Assembly (NCBI RefSeq): GCF_000720255.1
Contig: NZ_JOJE01000048.1
Span: forward strand, 66,247-130,246
Length of the DNA: 64,000 nucleotides
DNA from: Streptomyces griseus subsp. griseus
GTDB taxonomy: Bacteria > Actinomycetota > Actinomycetes > Streptomycetales > Streptomycetaceae
Direction of reading: 5' to 3'
This document shows positions 1-8,424 of the stretch, in pieces (positions within the stretch are counted from its first letter, which is position 1; each line of letters begins with the position of its first letter). A program made the translations under genes and the position numbers. The notes beneath the pieces were generated by a model. The model had not been told where the DNA came from and ran no database searches. It saw only the letters and a program-made list of their open reading frames with translations.

Positions 1-1
1 G

Positions 2-913
2 CGGTGCCACGGTGTCTCGATCGCCCGCGGCCGCACCCCCGACGGCCCGTTCGAGCCCTGCCCGGCCAACCCGGTCCTGACCCACCGCGGCACCGACCGT
101 CCCGTCCAGAACACCGGCCACGCGGACCTGGTCCAGGGCCCCGACGGTTCGTGGTGGATGGTTCTGCTGGGCGTACGGCCGGGCGGTGGCACCCCGGGCT
201 GGCACGTACTCGGCCGGGAGACGTTCCTGACACCGGTGACCTGGGTGGACGGCTGGCCCGTCGTCGGCGAGGCGTCGCCCGACCTGCCCGCGCCCGCCTG
301 GCCGCTCGTCCCCGGCCCCGTCGAGCCCGGTCGGGACGACTTCGACCTCAGCGAACTGCGGCCGCAGTGGATCTCCCTGCGCGATCGTCCGGCGGAGCGC
401 TGCACCACCAAGGAGCGCGCCGGATGGCTGACGCTCCGCGCCCGCGGCGGCTCCCTGGACGACCCCGACGTCATGTTCGTCGGCCGCCGCCAGCAGCACC
501 CGGCCTGCCGGGTACGCACCCTCGTCGACGCGACGGAAGGACGCGGCGGCCTGGCCGTCCGGCTGGACGAGGAGCACCACTACGAGATCGAGGCGTCCGG
601 TACGGAGGTGCGAATGCTGAGCCGCGTCGGCCCACTGAGCACCGTCGTGGCGTCCCGGCCGGTGCCCGCCGGTCCCGTAGTCCTCGGCATCCGGATTTCC
701 CCAACCCCGGTGCGGGGCCCCCGCAGCGGGCCCGACACCCTCGCCCTCGGCATCGAGGAGCCCGACGGCACGTTCGCCCCGCTCGGCACCCTCGACGGCC
801 GCTACCTCTCGACCGAGGTGGCCGGCGGATTCACCGGCCGGGTCATCGGCCTGTACGCCGCGAGCGGCACGGTCCACTTCGACTGGTACGACTACGAGCC
901 GCTCGCCCCCTGA
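2..913 (+). CDS. GH43-family glycosidase (beta-xylosidase / arabinofuranosidase type), 3' part only
   Basis: The reading frame is open from the window edge, so the start and the first part of the beta-propeller lie outside. The visible part begins in the GH43 propeller: the sequence PVQNTGHADLVQGPDGSWWM is a signature of bacterial GH43 xylosidases/arabinofuranosidases. The rest (about residues 90-300 of the visible part) matches the C-terminal beta-sandwich (DUF1349-like) that closes the active site in GH43 beta-xylosidases. The likely role is trimming xylo- or arabino-oligosaccharides. No secretion signal can be judged. The gene is followed after 137 bases by a secreted GH5 cellulase on the same strand, which fits a polysaccharide-use block. 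The substrate is inferred from family only. Confidence 0.85.
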   Translation, partial: RCHGVSIARGRTPDGPFEPCPANPVLTHRGTDRPVQNTGHADLVQGPDGSWWMVLLGVRPGGGTPGWHVLGRETFLTPVTWVDGWPVVGEASPDLPAPAWPLVPGPVEPGRDDFDLSELRPQWISLRDRPAERCTTKERAGWLTLRARGGSLDDPDVMFVGRRQQHPACRVRTLVDATEGRGGLAVRLDEEHHYEIEASGTEVRMLSRVGPLSTVVASRPVPAGPVVLGIRISPTPVRGPRSGPDTLALGIEEPDGTFAPLGTLDGRYLSTEVAGGFTGRVIGLYAASGTVHFDWYDYEPLAP

Positions 914-1050
914 TCCGTACGACCACGGGCCGCTCGCCCTTCGAACCGGCGCCGTGCCGAGAGCAACGAGACGACCGGCCCCCCTCGGCCACCTGCCGCT
1001 CCCTCCCCCCACGAGCGGATCCCCGCTCGGCCAACCGAGAAAGGTCAGAG

Positions 1051-2808
1051 ATGAAGGGAACGCACCAACTCGCCGACGGCCGCCGTAGCCGCGGACCCGG
1101 CCGTGTGCTCGGCCTCCTGCTGGCACTGGTCGCCGCGATCGGGCTGACCAGCACCACCGCCCTCGCCGTACCGGCGCACAACGACGCGTCCGTCGTACGG
1201 CTCCCCCGGCTCGCCGCGAGCCCGATGGACACGGTGGCGGCGATGCAGCCCAGCTGGAACCTGGGCAACACCCTGGACGCCATCCCCGACGAGACGTCCT
1301 GGGGCAACCCCCTGACCACCAAAGCCCTGTTCGACACCATCAAAGCCCAGGGCTTCCGCAGCGTCCGCATCCCCGTGACGTGGACCGACCACCAGTCCTC
1401 CACCGCCCCCTACACCATCGACGCGACGTGGCTGAACCGCGTGAAACAGGTCGTCGACTGGGCCCTGTCCGACGGTCTGTACGTCGTGATCAACGTCCAC
1501 CACGACTCGTGGCAGTGGATCGCCACCATGCCCACCGACCACGACAACGTACTGGCCCGTTTCAAGGCCTCCTGGACCCAGATCGCCGCCAAGTTCAGGG
1601 ATTCCCCGCAGTCGCTGCTCTTCGAGAGCGTCAACGAACCGCAGTTCAACAACACCACGGACGCCCAGGGCAACCAGTACCTCAACGAACTGAACACCGC
1701 GTTCCACTCCATCGTGCGCCAGTCCGGCGGCAACAACGCGACCCGTCTGCTCGTGCTGCCCAGCCTTGGCTGCACGCCCTCCCAGGAGCGCATCGACCCC
1801 CTGGTCAACGAGATCAGGTCGCTGAACGACCCCAACCTCGTGGCCACCGTGCACTACTACGGCTGGTACCCGTTCAGCGTGAACATCGCCGGCGGCACCC
1901 AGTTCGACGCCACCTCGCAGAAGGACATGACCGACACCTTCGCCCGGATAGGCAACTCCCTCGTCTCCAAGGGGATCCCCGTCTACCTGGGCGAGTACGG
2001 CCTGCTCAACTACCCCGACTACAACCACCCCCCGCGTGTCGAACAGGGCGAGGCACTGAAGTACTTCGAGATGCTGGGCTACCAGGCCCGCACCACCGGG
2101 GTGACCACGGCCCTGTGGGACGCCTTCAACTTCCTGAACCGCTCCACACTGCAGTGGCGTGAGCCCGAGCTGATCAACCAGATCAAGTCGAGCTGGACGA
2201 CCCGCTCGGGGAGCGCCTCCTCGGACCGTGTCTTCCTGGCGAAGTCGAGTGCGATCACCTCGAGGACACTCACACTGAACCCGAACGGCACCGCCTTCCA
2301 GGGCATGTGGCAGGGCAGAACCAAGCTCGTCCAGGGCCGGGACTACACCGTCTCCGGCAATCAGCTCACCCTCACGGCCACCGCGCTGACCCGGCTCGCC
2401 GGTAACCGCGCCTATGGGATCAACGCGACGATCGAGGCCCGCTTCTCCCGTGGCCTGCCCTGGAAGATCTACGTGACCACGTACGACAGGCCCGTACTCT
2501 CCAACGCGACCGGCACCACCGGCGGTCTCACCATCCCCACCCAGTACCGCGGTGACCAGCTGGCCACCATGGAGGCCAAGTACGCCGACGGCAGCAACGC
2601 CGGCCCGACGGACTGGACTCCCTACCAGGAGTTCAACGAGGCATTCTCCCCCGACTACCCGGGCAACGGCCTCATCCTGACCTCCAAGTTCGTCAACTCA
2701 CTGCGTGACAGCACGCAGGCGACGCTCACCTTCCATTTCTGGAGCGGAGCCACCGTGACGTACCGCGTGACGAAGTCCGGAGGCTCGGTGACGGGAACCG
2801 TCGCCTGA
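1051..2808 (+). CDS. Secreted GH5 endoglucanase with C-terminal CBM_X2-type module
   Basis: A 585-aa secreted glycoside hydrolase of family 5. Residues 1-39 form a Sec-type signal (basic start, LGLLLALVAAIGL core). The GH5 barrel spans about 55-370, with the acid/base E196 in VNEP and the nucleophile E315 in YLGEYG. NVHHDSW near residue 148 is the family's conserved His motif. The C-terminal 200 residues resemble the carbohydrate-binding X2 module of Streptomyces cellulases, with repeated beta-strand patterns. The start was chosen at ATG 1051 because a purine-rich site (GAGAAAGG) precedes it and the signal peptide begins there; the frame is open further upstream but that stretch is arginine/proline-rich shadow sequence. 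It probably cuts beta-1,4-glucan or glucomannan. A 10-bp hairpin follows the stop. Confidence 0.9.
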   Translation: MKGTHQLADGRRSRGPGRVLGLLLALVAAIGLTSTTALAVPAHNDASVVRLPRLAASPMDTVAAMQPSWNLGNTLDAIPDETSWGNPLTTKALFDTIKAQGFRSVRIPVTWTDHQSSTAPYTIDATWLNRVKQVVDWALSDGLYVVINVHHDSWQWIATMPTDHDNVLARFKASWTQIAAKFRDSPQSLLFESVNEPQFNNTTDAQGNQYLNELNTAFHSIVRQSGGNNATRLLVLPSLGCTPSQERIDPLVNEIRSLNDPNLVATVHYYGWYPFSVNIAGGTQFDATSQKDMTDTFARIGNSLVSKGIPVYLGEYGLLNYPDYNHPPRVEQGEALKYFEMLGYQARTTGVTTALWDAFNFLNRSTLQWREPELINQIKSSWTTRSGSASSDRVFLAKSSAITSRTLTLNPNGTAFQGMWQGRTKLVQGRDYTVSGNQLTLTATALTRLAGNRAYGINATIEARFSRGLPWKIYVTTYDRPVLSNATGTTGGLTIPTQYRGDQLATMEAKYADGSNAGPTDWTPYQEFNEAFSPDYPGNGLILTSKFVNSLRDSTQATLTFHFWSGATVTYRVTKSGGSVTGTVA

Positions 2809-2819
2809 TCGTGCCTCGC

Positions 2820-2844
2820 CCCGGGTGCCTCCCCGGCACCCGGG
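2820..2844. terminator. Bidirectional terminator hairpin between GH5 and lacI-type genes
   Basis: CCCGGGTGCC and GGCACCCGGG form a perfect 10-bp stem around a 5-base loop, between the convergent stops of the GH5 gene (2808) and the LacI-family gene (2861). There is no long T tract, as usual in Streptomyces. Confidence 0.8.
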
Positions 2845-2860
2845 CTCTCCCCCGGTCCGC

Positions 2861-3916
2861 TCAACTCTTCGGCGGAGCCGTGCTCTCGCGGACGGTGAGG
2901 GTGGTGGCGATCTCCACTCCGACCTGGGGCACGTCCTCGCCCCGGCCCAGTGCCAGCGCCAGTTCGGTGGCGGCCACCGCCATGTCGGCGAGGGGCTGGT
3001 GCACCGTGGTCAGCGGCGGATCCACCCAGGCCACGGCCGGTACGTCGTCGAAGCCCACCACGCTCAGGTCGTCCGGGATGCGCAGACCGAGTTCACGGGC
3101 GGCCTGGTAGACGCCGAGGGCCTGCATGTCGTTGGAGGTGAAGACGGCGGTGGGGCGATCGGACCGGGACAGCAGGTCACGGGCCGCGGTGCAGCCGTCC
3201 TCGCGGGTGAGGAGGGTCTTGACCATCAGGTTCGGGTCCACCGGCAGACCGGCTTCGGTGAGCGCCGAGACATAGCCGGCGGTCCGCGCGAGACAGAAAG
3301 GATGATCAGGTCCGGTGATCATGGCGATGCTCCGGTGCCCCAGTTCGATCAGGTGCCGGGTCGCGGCCTGGCCGCCCCTCCAGTTGGTGGCACCGACGAA
3401 CGGCACGTCGTCGGGGAGTTCCCGGCTCGGGTCGAAGACGACGAACGGGATGCCCTTCGCCTTCAGCTGGTCCCTCTCTCCCTCCGACAGCCACGCCACC
3501 GACAGGACGCACTGTGGGCGCCGCCCCACGGTCTCGTCGATGGTCCTGACCGGTGTGTCGTGAAGACCGAACTCCGACACCAGGACACCGACCTTGTTCC
3601 TGCGGGCCGCCCGTTCGACGCCGCGGATGATCTCCACGGCCCACATGCTCTCCAGCTCGCGGAACACGAGCTCCACGAGGTTGCTGCGGTTCTTCGGCGG
3701 CTTGCGGTAGCCGTACCGCTGGATCAGTTCCTCGATGCGGGCCCGGGTCTCGTCCGACACGCCCGACCGGCCGTTGAGCACCTTCGACACGGTGGGGACC
3801 GAGACGCCTGCGGACTCGGCGATGTACGCGATGGTGACCGCTGCCGGCCCCTCACCGCCGGTGCTCTGTTCGTCCGGCTCTTCCGTGGAAGGTGCTTCTG
3901 ATCGGTTGTCCGGCAC
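2861..3916 (-). CDS. LacI-family transcriptional regulator (xylan/xylose-type)
   Basis: A 351-aa LacI/GalR repressor. After a disordered N-terminus, the helix-turn-helix lies at about residues 27-75 (VTIAYIAESAGVSVPTVSKV), followed by a periplasmic-binding-like sugar domain to the C-terminus (SNDMQALGVYQAARELG, SVVGFDDVP are family landmarks). The start is GTG at 3916 behind a GGGGAAAGG site. The gene lies between a GH5 cellulase and a GH29 fucosidase. Its upstream region carries a near-match (CGATACTTTCG, 4111-4121) to the CGAAA-N-TTTCG palindrome known from Streptomyces xylanase promoters. The perfect form occurs before the GH30 xylanase gene at 33915, so control of xylan enzymes is a reasonable inference. 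The effector sugar is unknown. Confidence 0.85.
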   Translation of the reverse strand: MPDNRSEAPSTEEPDEQSTGGEGPAAVTIAYIAESAGVSVPTVSKVLNGRSGVSDETRARIEELIQRYGYRKPPKNRSNLVELVFRELESMWAVEIIRGVERAARRNKVGVLVSEFGLHDTPVRTIDETVGRRPQCVLSVAWLSEGERDQLKAKGIPFVVFDPSRELPDDVPFVGATNWRGGQAATRHLIELGHRSIAMITGPDHPFCLARTAGYVSALTEAGLPVDPNLMVKTLLTREDGCTAARDLLSRSDRPTAVFTSNDMQALGVYQAARELGLRIPDDLSVVGFDDVPAVAWVDPPLTTVHQPLADMAVAATELALALGRGEDVPQVGVEIATTLTVRESTAPPKS

Positions 3917-3984
3917 GCGCCTTTCCCCATCCCCTCGCCCGGTGAAGCCGTCATTGTGGCACCCCTCACGCTACCCAGGGGTAG

Positions 3985-4006
3985 CGAAAGCATACCTGGA
4001 CTTTCG
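3985..4006. promoter_or_regulatory. Interrupted palindrome CGAAAG-N10-CTTTCG upstream of the LacI-type gene
   Basis: The half-sites CGAAAG (3985-3990) and CTTTCG (4001-4006) are perfect inverted repeats about 70-90 bases upstream of the GTG start of the LacI-family gene. The half-site sequence is that of the CGAAANTTTCG operator, but spread apart. It is a possible autoregulatory site. Confidence 0.45.
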
Positions 4007-4110
4007 TGGCTTCACAGAGGCCGCGAGAGGCGCCGCTACATGCCTGCTGACCAGTGCAGAAGGTGGACCACAACACCTCCCGCAAGACATGATCACCACG
4101 AGGAGCGTCG

Positions 4111-4121
4111 CGATACTTTCG
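4111..4121. promoter_or_regulatory. CGATACTTTCG, one mismatch from the CGAAANTTTCG operator
   Basis: An 11-bp site with one mismatch to the CGAAA-N-TTTCG palindrome, 195 bases upstream of the LacI-family start and just outside the terminator of the GH29 gene. The perfect form is found before the GH30 xylanase gene (33915-33925). It is a possible binding site of the LacI protein encoded at 2861-3916. Confidence 0.45.
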
Positions 4122-4167
4122 CGTCGCGCAGAGGAGTGTCAGGCAGTCGAAGGACCTTCCCCAAGGG

Positions 4168-4206
4168 CCGGGAGGGCCGTGCCGTCTGGCGGCACGGCCC
4201 TCCCGG
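4168..4206. terminator. Strong terminator hairpin after the GH29 gene
   Basis: A 17-bp perfect stem (4168-4184 pairing with 4190-4206) around the 5-base loop TCTGG, starting 8 bases past the stop of the minus-strand GH29 gene. It should separate that gene from the LacI-family gene downstream. Confidence 0.9.
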
Positions 4207-4213
4207 ACACCGG

Positions 4214-6553
4214 TCAGAGGCTGACGAGTTGCCACTCCTGGTTGGTGCCGCTCCCGATGGGCCACTGGATGACGCTCGCACTGTCGTCGGTCGATCCGCC
4301 GGCGACGTCGGCACACCATCCCGTGTGGACGTTGACGAGCCGGTAGTAGCCGCTGGTGGCCGAGGGGACCAGCATCCACCACTGGCTGTCGTCACCGCTG
4401 TCGGTGCCCTGGGTCAGGGTCGCGCCCTGGATGGAGCTGGGACTCTGCAGGAGCTTGCCGCTCTTGACGTTGACCAGCCGCAAGGAACCATCGGTGTTCG
4501 GCAGGAGGCTCCACTGCTGGTTGGCCCCGCCGCCATAGGGATACTGAATGAGGGTCGCGCCGTCGGCGGTCGACGCGTTTTGGACGTCCAGGGCCTTGCC
4601 GCTCTTGCGGTTGATGACCTTGTAGGTGCCCAGGTCCGCGGTGAAGGGCCGGTCGTAGACCTCCAGACTGCGGATGGACGCCCACACGTTGGCCGGCAGG
4701 CCGGTGACGGTGACGCGGACGTAGCGTGCCTGGGCCTGGAAAACGGCCGCCTGGACCTGGCTGGTACTCGTTGTGGCGGTGTTGTCGACGAGTGTCGTCC
4801 AGGTGCTGTTGTCGGTGGAGCCCTCGATCTTGTACCGGTAGTTGGTCTTGTCCATCTCCCAGGCGATCCGGGTGCCGGTGAGCGACCGGGTCGAGCCGAG
4901 GTCGACCTTGAGCCAGTGACCGGTGTTGCCGTCGTTGGCGCACCAGCGGGTGGAGGTTTCCCCGTCGACCGCCTTGGTCGCGAGGTTGCCTTTGGACGTC
5001 TCCTGGCTGTCGGCGGTCGCGGTCTTGCCGGCGGCGATGTCGGCCGGCTGCACGGAGCGGTCCAGGGTTACGCCGACGACACTGTCCTGGGGGTGGGTGG
5101 TGCGGTCGATGCCGTTGATCGTGACGCGGCCGTCAGTGCTTACCGTGAACGCCAGGTTCCCGCCGGAGCGCACGTCGAAGACGCGTGTGACCTGGGCGTC
5201 GCCGATGGAGGGGGTGGTGAAGGTGGTGCCGCTGTAGCCGGGCAGCAGATGGGTGTAGAAGGTGTTGTCCTTGTAGGTGAAGCCGTACTGGCCGTCGACC
5301 GGGTTCCAGGGGCCGCCGCGCGTGTTGTAGACGGACTGGCCACAGGCGGTCATGAAGGTGCCGATCTGCCGCAGCAGACTCGCCTGGGCGGCGGGAACCG
5401 TGCCGTGCCGGTCCGGGCCGACGTTGACGATCGCGGTGATGTTGCGGATCCAGCAGTTGACCAGGATGTTCATCGCCGTGCCGTAGCTCATCACGGACGC
5501 CGAGGAGTTGTAGCCCCAGGACCCGCAGACGGTGAACGCCTTCTCGACGAGCCTGCCGGTGCGGATCGCCCCGCTGGGGACCGAGCCGCCCTCGTCGCTG
5601 TCGTAGTCGCCCATCCAGCCGGAGCGTGAGGTGGCGACGATGTCGGGCTGGTGCTTGCGGACCATGCCCATCAGGCCCAGCGGCTTGCCGCTGGCGTCCT
5701 TCTCACCGTAAGTGTCGTCGACGAGCCACTGGTTGGCGGTGTCACGGAACTGGCCGGGCTCCCAGAAGAACTCGCCGGAGGCGTCGCTGCCCTGCTCGGC
5801 GATCCACCCGCCGTCCCACCACAGGTCGTCGATCACGCCGTACTGGGTGACCAGCTCCTTGACCGACTCGTACACCTCGGTCTTCATGATCCGCGCGTTC
5901 TCCTTGTGCGCGGGATCGGTGGTGTAACCCCAGGGGTTGGTCGCGCAGTTGGTGCCGGTGACGTCGTAGTAGCCGGGGTAGCGCCAGTCGATGGGCGAGT
6001 AGTACAGGCCCACCCTCAGTCCGGCCGCCCGCACCGCCGACACGTAGTCAGCGACGAAGTCACGGCTCAGCGGTGCCTGACCGGAGTTCCAGCTGTTGGG
6101 GTGGTTCAGCGGCCACAGCGCGAACCCGTCGTGGTGGCGGGTGGTCAGCGTCGTGTACTTCGCTCCGAAGTCCTTCGCCAGCTGCGCCCAGGCCGTCGGG
6201 TCGAAGGCGTCCGCGGTGAACTGCTGACTCGTGGCGTCGGTGACGAACTTCTGGTAGTCCGTCGGCGTGACGGGCGCGTTGTGCATGTACCACTCACCCT
6301 TGGCCGGGCCCGAATACACACCCCAGTGGATGAACATGCCCAGCTTGGCGTCCTGCAGCCACTGGACCTTGGAGTTCGGCTGCTGCTCCACGCCCATGTC
6401 GACCTTGGGGATACGCAGCGGAGGCAGCGGCAGTGGGGTGGCGGCCGTCGCCGCGAACGCGGGCGTCGCCCCCGCGAGGGAGCCGACCGTGGCAGCCACT
6501 GTCATGGCCGCCATGCCGGCGAGAACTGATCTTCTGGAGATGGATTCCGGCAC
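4214..6553 (-). CDS. Secreted GH29 alpha-L-fucosidase with CBM32 and CBM13 modules
   Basis: A 779-aa exported enzyme. The N-terminus has a Tat signal (SRRSVLAGM...) ending near TPAFA (residue 34). The GH29 catalytic domain spans about 55-400: LGMFIHWGVYSG, TRHHDGFALW and DDLWWDGGW are family motifs, and D247 in the last is the expected nucleophile. A short beta-domain follows. Then come an F5/8-type C module (CBM32, about 505-640; SLEVYDRPF near its end) and a ricin-B-like CBM13 trefoil (about 650-779) with three QQW/QWW/QEW repeats. It removes alpha-L-fucosyl groups, for example from xyloglucan or glycans. The start is GTG. Remnants of a fuconate dehydratase (8425) and a GH95 fucosidase (37576) suggest that fucose catabolism was once wider here. 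Confidence 0.92.
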   Translation of the reverse strand: MPESISRRSVLAGMAAMTVAATVGSLAGATPAFAATAATPLPLPPLRIPKVDMGVEQQPNSKVQWLQDAKLGMFIHWGVYSGPAKGEWYMHNAPVTPTDYQKFVTDATSQQFTADAFDPTAWAQLAKDFGAKYTTLTTRHHDGFALWPLNHPNSWNSGQAPLSRDFVADYVSAVRAAGLRVGLYYSPIDWRYPGYYDVTGTNCATNPWGYTTDPAHKENARIMKTEVYESVKELVTQYGVIDDLWWDGGWIAEQGSDASGEFFWEPGQFRDTANQWLVDDTYGEKDASGKPLGLMGMVRKHQPDIVATSRSGWMGDYDSDEGGSVPSGAIRTGRLVEKAFTVCGSWGYNSSASVMSYGTAMNILVNCWIRNITAIVNVGPDRHGTVPAAQASLLRQIGTFMTACGQSVYNTRGGPWNPVDGQYGFTYKDNTFYTHLLPGYSGTTFTTPSIGDAQVTRVFDVRSGGNLAFTVSTDGRVTINGIDRTTHPQDSVVGVTLDRSVQPADIAAGKTATADSQETSKGNLATKAVDGETSTRWCANDGNTGHWLKVDLGSTRSLTGTRIAWEMDKTNYRYKIEGSTDNSTWTTLVDNTATTSTSQVQAAVFQAQARYVRVTVTGLPANVWASIRSLEVYDRPFTADLGTYKVINRKSGKALDVQNASTADGATLIQYPYGGGANQQWSLLPNTDGSLRLVNVKSGKLLQSPSSIQGATLTQGTDSGDDSQWWMLVPSATSGYYRLVNVHTGWCADVAGGSTDDSASVIQWPIGSGTNQEWQLVSL

Positions 6554-6648
6554 CGTGGTTCATCCTGTTCGATCGCAGGGTGGCAGCGCGGCTCGGCCAG
6601 TGGGTCCGGGCCCGTAAGAGCCTCGGACCCACGGCCCGCTCCACTGAG

Positions 6649-6659
6649 ACATCGGATGG
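6649..6659. promoter_or_regulatory. Imperfect ACATC-N-GATGT palindrome upstream of GH29 gene
   Basis: ACATCGGATGG lies 96 bases upstream of the GTG start of the fucosidase gene. It differs by one base from the perfect palindrome at 6761-6771, and the match continues on the right side (GATTAA versus TATTGA). It is a candidate operator. Confidence 0.45.
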
Positions 6660-6760
6660 ATTAACGGATAAGACGAGTGCCCCTGTCTAGCCGTGTGCAG
6701 CATTTTTCTCCGCTGTCCCCTTGCATGATCCCCCGAGCGGAAGACTGACGACTGGGACCA

Positions 6761-6771
6761 ACATCGGATGT
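6761..6771. promoter_or_regulatory. Perfect ACATCGGATGT palindrome upstream of GH29 gene
   Basis: A perfect ACATC-G-GATGT palindrome, 208 bases upstream of the fucosidase start and 112 bases from a near-copy at 6649. Two copies in one 450-base promoter region point to a dedicated repressor, whose gene is not identifiable in the window. Confidence 0.5.
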
Positions 6772-7004
6772 ATTGAAGGATTGACGGGGTTGCTGCCGCG
6801 CCCTACCGTGCTACACGGAAACACACAACTTCTGTCAATTACCCACGTTCGTTTGTCCATCGATGCCACACCAAAGGCCCACGCGCCGTTTCTTCGCAGG
6901 CTGCACCATCCGCGATGCTGCCCGGGGGGCCGCAGCCGCTGTGGTTGTGGCGTGAACCCCGCGCAGTGGAACCCGGTCAGCGTCGCGAACCGGTCCGGCG
7001 GCTG

Positions 7005-7331
7005 TCACTTCCTGGCCGCGCCGGGTTCCCCGCTGATGGATTCCTGGCAGGCATCCGCGTAGGTGGGAGAGTCCTTGATCAGGTCGTCGCAGAACGCGGC
7101 GACGTCCGTGCCGATGAGTTCCAAAACTCCCTTGCCCGCGGCGACGCCCCCCTCGAAGAAGTCGACGATTCCAGGGAGGAGGGGCCCGTCGGACAGGCTG
7201 ACCGGTCCGACCTTGAACAGGTACTTCTGCATCTCCTTATAGACGATCTGGTAGTCCGGCGGGAGCGCCTTGACCCGGGCAACGTGCGCCCGCCACTGTT
7301 TCTTGCCTTCGATGATGTCTTGGATGGTCAC
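7005..7331 (-). CDS. DUF1048-family protein (second of two)
   Basis: A 108-aa protein with GTG start at 7331, one base after the stop of the preceding DUF1048 gene. It shares the pattern of that paralogue: W-x-A/K...RVKALPPDYQIVYKEMQKYLF near the N-terminus, then a predicted helical segment (PGIVDFFEGGVAAGKGVLELIG) and a final FCDDL motif, equivalent to FCTAL in its neighbour. DUF1048 proteins are small helical proteins commonly encoded beside PadR regulators; their function is not established. It is the last gene of a three-gene minus-strand operon and probably controlled by the PadR operator at 8042-8071. Confidence 0.8.
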   Translation of the reverse strand: MTIQDIIEGKKQWRAHVARVKALPPDYQIVYKEMQKYLFKVGPVSLSDGPLLPGIVDFFEGGVAAGKGVLELIGTDVAAFCDDLIKDSPTYADACQESISGEPGAARK

Positions 7332-7332
7332 G

Positions 7333-7689
7333 TCAGCCTCCCAGCCGGCTCATTTTCCTTGCGACGTTCCTGTTCAACTGCTCGCGCCACCGGTCGCGAT
7401 GAGTCCGGGCCCCTGCTCCGCCGGCCAGCGCCGTGCAGAAGCCCTGGATGTCGTCGCCGAGCACCTCGTGGACGCTCTGCCCGTCCGCTGCCGACACTTC
7501 GAGCAGCCCCAGGGCGGAGTCGAGGATCGGTGTCAGGTTGCGGCCGGTGAAGTCCCCGTAGGGGAAGAGATGGGCGACGATCTGGTCCCACGCCGCCCGG
7601 TAGTCGTCCGGCAGAGCCTCGACCCGTGCTCCGAACGCCTTCCAATCCCGGGTGAGATCGCTGCCTGTGACCTTCTCCCAGAAGTTCAT
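7333..7689 (-). CDS. DUF1048-family protein (first of two)
   Basis: A 118-aa protein beginning MNFWEKVTGSDLTRDWKAF. The start codon overlaps the PadR stop (ATGA, 7686-7689), so the two are translationally coupled. The helical DUF1048 pattern is complete (RVEALPDDYRAAWDQI, LGLLEVSAADGQSVHEVLGDDIQGFC). The upstream extension of this frame was rejected because it runs through the padR gene with arginine-rich shadow sequence. The role is unknown; by neighbourhood it is a PadR-controlled product. Confidence 0.85.
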   Translation of the reverse strand: MNFWEKVTGSDLTRDWKAFGARVEALPDDYRAAWDQIVAHLFPYGDFTGRNLTPILDSALGLLEVSAADGQSVHEVLGDDIQGFCTALAGGAGARTHRDRWREQLNRNVARKMSRLGG

Positions 7690-8012
7690 CTCCCGCCCTC
7701 CTTGAGCCTGTCGATGCGTGATGAGAGGTACTGCCACTTCGCCCAGAACTTCGCGAGTTCCTCGCGTCCGGCGTCGTTGAGCGCGTAGAACTTGCGCGGC
7801 GGACCGACCCCGGATGGACGTTTCGTCACTTGGACGAGCCCGTTCCTCTCCAGCCGCAGCAAGATCGTGTACACCGTCCCCTCGATGACGTCGGCGAAGC
7901 CGAGCCCGTTCAGCCGGCGAGTGATGGCGTACCCGTAGGTTTCCTCGCTGCCGATGATTTCGAGCACGCATCCTTCGAGCGTGCCCTTCAACATCTCCGT
8001 CAGGTCGTCCAT
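7686..8012 (-). CDS. PadR-family transcriptional regulator
   Basis: A 108-aa PadR-family winged-helix repressor. Residues 1-90 give the domain: EMLKGTLEGCVLEIIGSEETYGYAI, then the recognition helix and wing (GFADVIEGTVYTILLRLERNGLV and the RPSGVGPPRKFYALNDAGREEL wing). The family usually represses its own operon and a neighbouring target and responds to a small ligand. A perfect inverted repeat 30 bases upstream of the start (8042-8071) is the probable operator. It is the first gene of a padR-DUF1048-DUF1048 operon with an ATGA overlap. Confidence 0.9.
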   Translation of the reverse strand: MDDLTEMLKGTLEGCVLEIIGSEETYGYAITRRLNGLGFADVIEGTVYTILLRLERNGLVQVTKRPSGVGPPRKFYALNDAGREELAKFWAKWQYLSSRIDRLKEGGR

Positions 8013-8041
8013 CCGGTGCCCCTCAGCCCTGCCGGTACTAC

Positions 8042-8071
8042 GTGATACCGAGTACCACTATACGGTATCAC
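8042..8071. promoter_or_regulatory. Probable PadR operator (GTGATACCG-N12-CGGTATCAC)
   Basis: A perfect 9-bp inverted repeat separated by 12 bases, starting 30 bases upstream of the padR start codon. The heptamer CCGAGTA also occurs twice in the same stretch. Size and position fit an autoregulatory PadR site covering the promoter. Confidence 0.8.
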
Positions 8072-8075
8072 CGAG

Positions 8076-8424
8076 TAGCGGAACGGCAACGCTGCTGCCC
8101 GGTCACCGGTTGAGCTGACGGGTGGGCCGTTGCACGTCAAGATGTCGAACTTGACACGCTCGTGGACGTCGCCGACGCCGCCCTCGGTCTGCTCTCACCT
8201 GATGCCCCGGTCGGTATCGCGCTGGATGCCAACACCCTGACCCGAGGTGGCTCCCGGAGAACTCGACATCCGTGGTGGCACTGCCGCCCACTCGCCGTTC
8301 CTGTCGGTGTCGGGCCGAGTTACGGACATCGTCACGAAGCTGGGCTGACACCAAGATTCGCGATGGCGCCACATCTCTTGCCCCAGAGAAGTGCCTGTGC
8401 GCCCATCCTCTCGGATCGCCGCGG
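8076..8424. other. Interval with no intact gene; possible decayed sequence
   Basis: 349 bases between the padR promoter and the fuconate-dehydratase remnant. No frame has the length, start and composition of a gene. Just beyond its edge (about 8440-8475, minus strand, a frame different from the dehydratase relic) the translation DILVNN, a stop, then SAGVPEGLTAAI looks like the NNAG segment of a short-chain dehydrogenase broken by a small insertion. This suggests that more decayed coding sequence lies here. Confidence 0.4.

Larger units (their letters stand above)
6554..7004. other. Gene-free interval upstream of the GH29 gene
   Basis: 451 bases with no convincing coding frame. It holds the two ACATCNGATGT sites and locally AT-richer sequence (about 6655-6690 and 6820-6890) that probably includes the fucosidase promoter. 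Nothing else was recognised. Confidence 0.6.

Noticed and set aside
4..2808. A single 934-aa protein covering the GH43 and GH5 region
   Set aside because: The first 349 residues are an out-of-frame, Arg/Pro-rich shadow of the GH43 gene; the GH5 signal peptide starts at 1051.
3956..5629. Long plus-strand open frame opposite the GH29 gene
   Set aside because: It is Val/Gly/Asp-rich antisense shadow, a common effect of GC-rich codon bias.
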